Assembly: GCA_904501765.1 (NCBI GenBank)
Contig: CAJGCM010000005.1
Span: 1 to 47,595 of the forward strand
Length of the DNA: 47,595 bases
Direction: 5' to 3'
From: an uncultured Clostridia bacterium
GTDB taxonomy: Bacteria > Bacillota > Clostridia > Oscillospirales > CAG-272
Positions 47,234 to 47,595 of the stretch are shown piece by piece (the stretch's first letter is position 1; every line of letters begins with the position of its first letter). The notes beneath the pieces are model-generated. The model saw only the letters and a program-made list of their open reading frames with translations. It searched no databases and had not been told where the DNA came from. Made by a program: the position numbers and the translations under genes.

Positions 47234-47595
47234 TGGCAGATAAGATTTACAAATTGATATTTACAAAAGACGACGGCACGGAAGAAGTCGTACAATTTAC
47301 TGCACCGCAGGGTCCCCAGGGAATTCAGGGTATTCCGGGTACGGCTGGAGCAGACGGCAAGGATGGCTATACTCCCGTAAAAGGCGTTGACTACATGGGC
47401 AAAGAGGAAGCCGAAGCGTATATAGCAACCGAGCTTGCCAAACGCGGACAGCTAAAGCCCGAGCCTGCGCAGACATTGGAAGCTATGACAGACACAACAA
47501 AAATGTATGTGTTGCTTGATAAGGAAAGCCCCAATTTTGGTTATATCTTCGCGTGGATGTATACCGAAAAGGTTACAGATGGATATATAAACAAA
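47233..47595 (+). CDS. Collagen-like fibre protein, 5' part (runs off window)
   Basis: It begins MADKIYKLIFTKDDGTEEVV with the start overlapping the previous stop (TAATG), then a Gly-X-Y run (PQGPQGIQGIPGTAGADGKD) and VKGVDYMGKEEAEAYIATEL. It stays open to the last base for at least 121 codons. A further fibre or fibre-tip subunit; the C-terminal receptor domain is outside the window. Confidence 0.75.
   Translation, partial: MADKIYKLIFTKDDGTEEVVQFTAPQGPQGIQGIPGTAGADGKDGYTPVKGVDYMGKEEAEAYIATELAKRGQLKPEPAQTLEAMTDTTKMYVLLDKESPNFGYIFAWMYTEKVTDGYINK

Overview
The window reads as most of the genome of a temperate, tailed, non-contractile (siphovirus-like) phage of a low-to-mid GC Bacillota host, probably a gut Clostridia-type bacterium. 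The basis is the HK97-type head genes, a very long tape measure, strong AGGAGG-type ribosome sites, a large serine integrase, a short XRE repressor, and many small protein families that I recognise by pattern from Clostridia phages. I see no host genes and no terminase; a terminase would be expected just outside the window, upstream of the portal.

Layout. 1-6066: end of the portal gene, a protease-capsid fusion, head-tail connectors, tail tube and tail chaperones, with a holin and amidase lysis pair lying inside the tail module. 6063-21287: tape measure (2333 aa), LysM/Fn3 tail protein, tail hub, fibre, small baseplate-side proteins, a second membrane protein and a basic protein with a GMKWGVRR tag, ending at a strong terminator. 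21332-21743: two tiny single-gene units. 21790-24160: lysogeny region with a leftward serine integrase, a 37-aa gene, a leftward repressor and a dense operator array. 24178-24866: first early genes.

24891-33914: an accessory region of about 25 small genes, at least 17 of them predicted membrane proteins. Many are built as separate units of promoter-like motif, short leader, ribosome site, gene and hairpin terminator. The promoter-like motif is a 30-bp sequence found 16 times, always on the + strand, at 21.3-21.5, 25.0-30.9 and 39.7 kb. It also precedes a degenerate tRNA-like element. Three or four genes here form a paralogous membrane-protein family.

33907-44951: replication region, dominated by a 1354-aa protein that joins an SF3 helicase, an archaeo-eukaryotic-type primase, a 3'-5' exonuclease and a family-B DNA polymerase. 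A likely single-strand DNA-binding protein and several conserved unknown phage proteins follow. 44968-47595: a second structural block with tail-fibre-type proteins carrying collagen-like Gly-X-Y repeats; the last gene runs off the end.

Working model (inference): the repressor and a second operator-binding factor control the rightward early promoter at 24084-24112. An early product, perhaps the 139-aa protein at 24447 or a factor outside the window, then lets RNA polymerase read the 30-bp motifs and switch on the membrane-protein units and the tRNA-like RNA. The integrase has genes continuing on both sides, so the window looks like an unintegrated (virion or circular) genome rather than a prophage cut at its attachment site.
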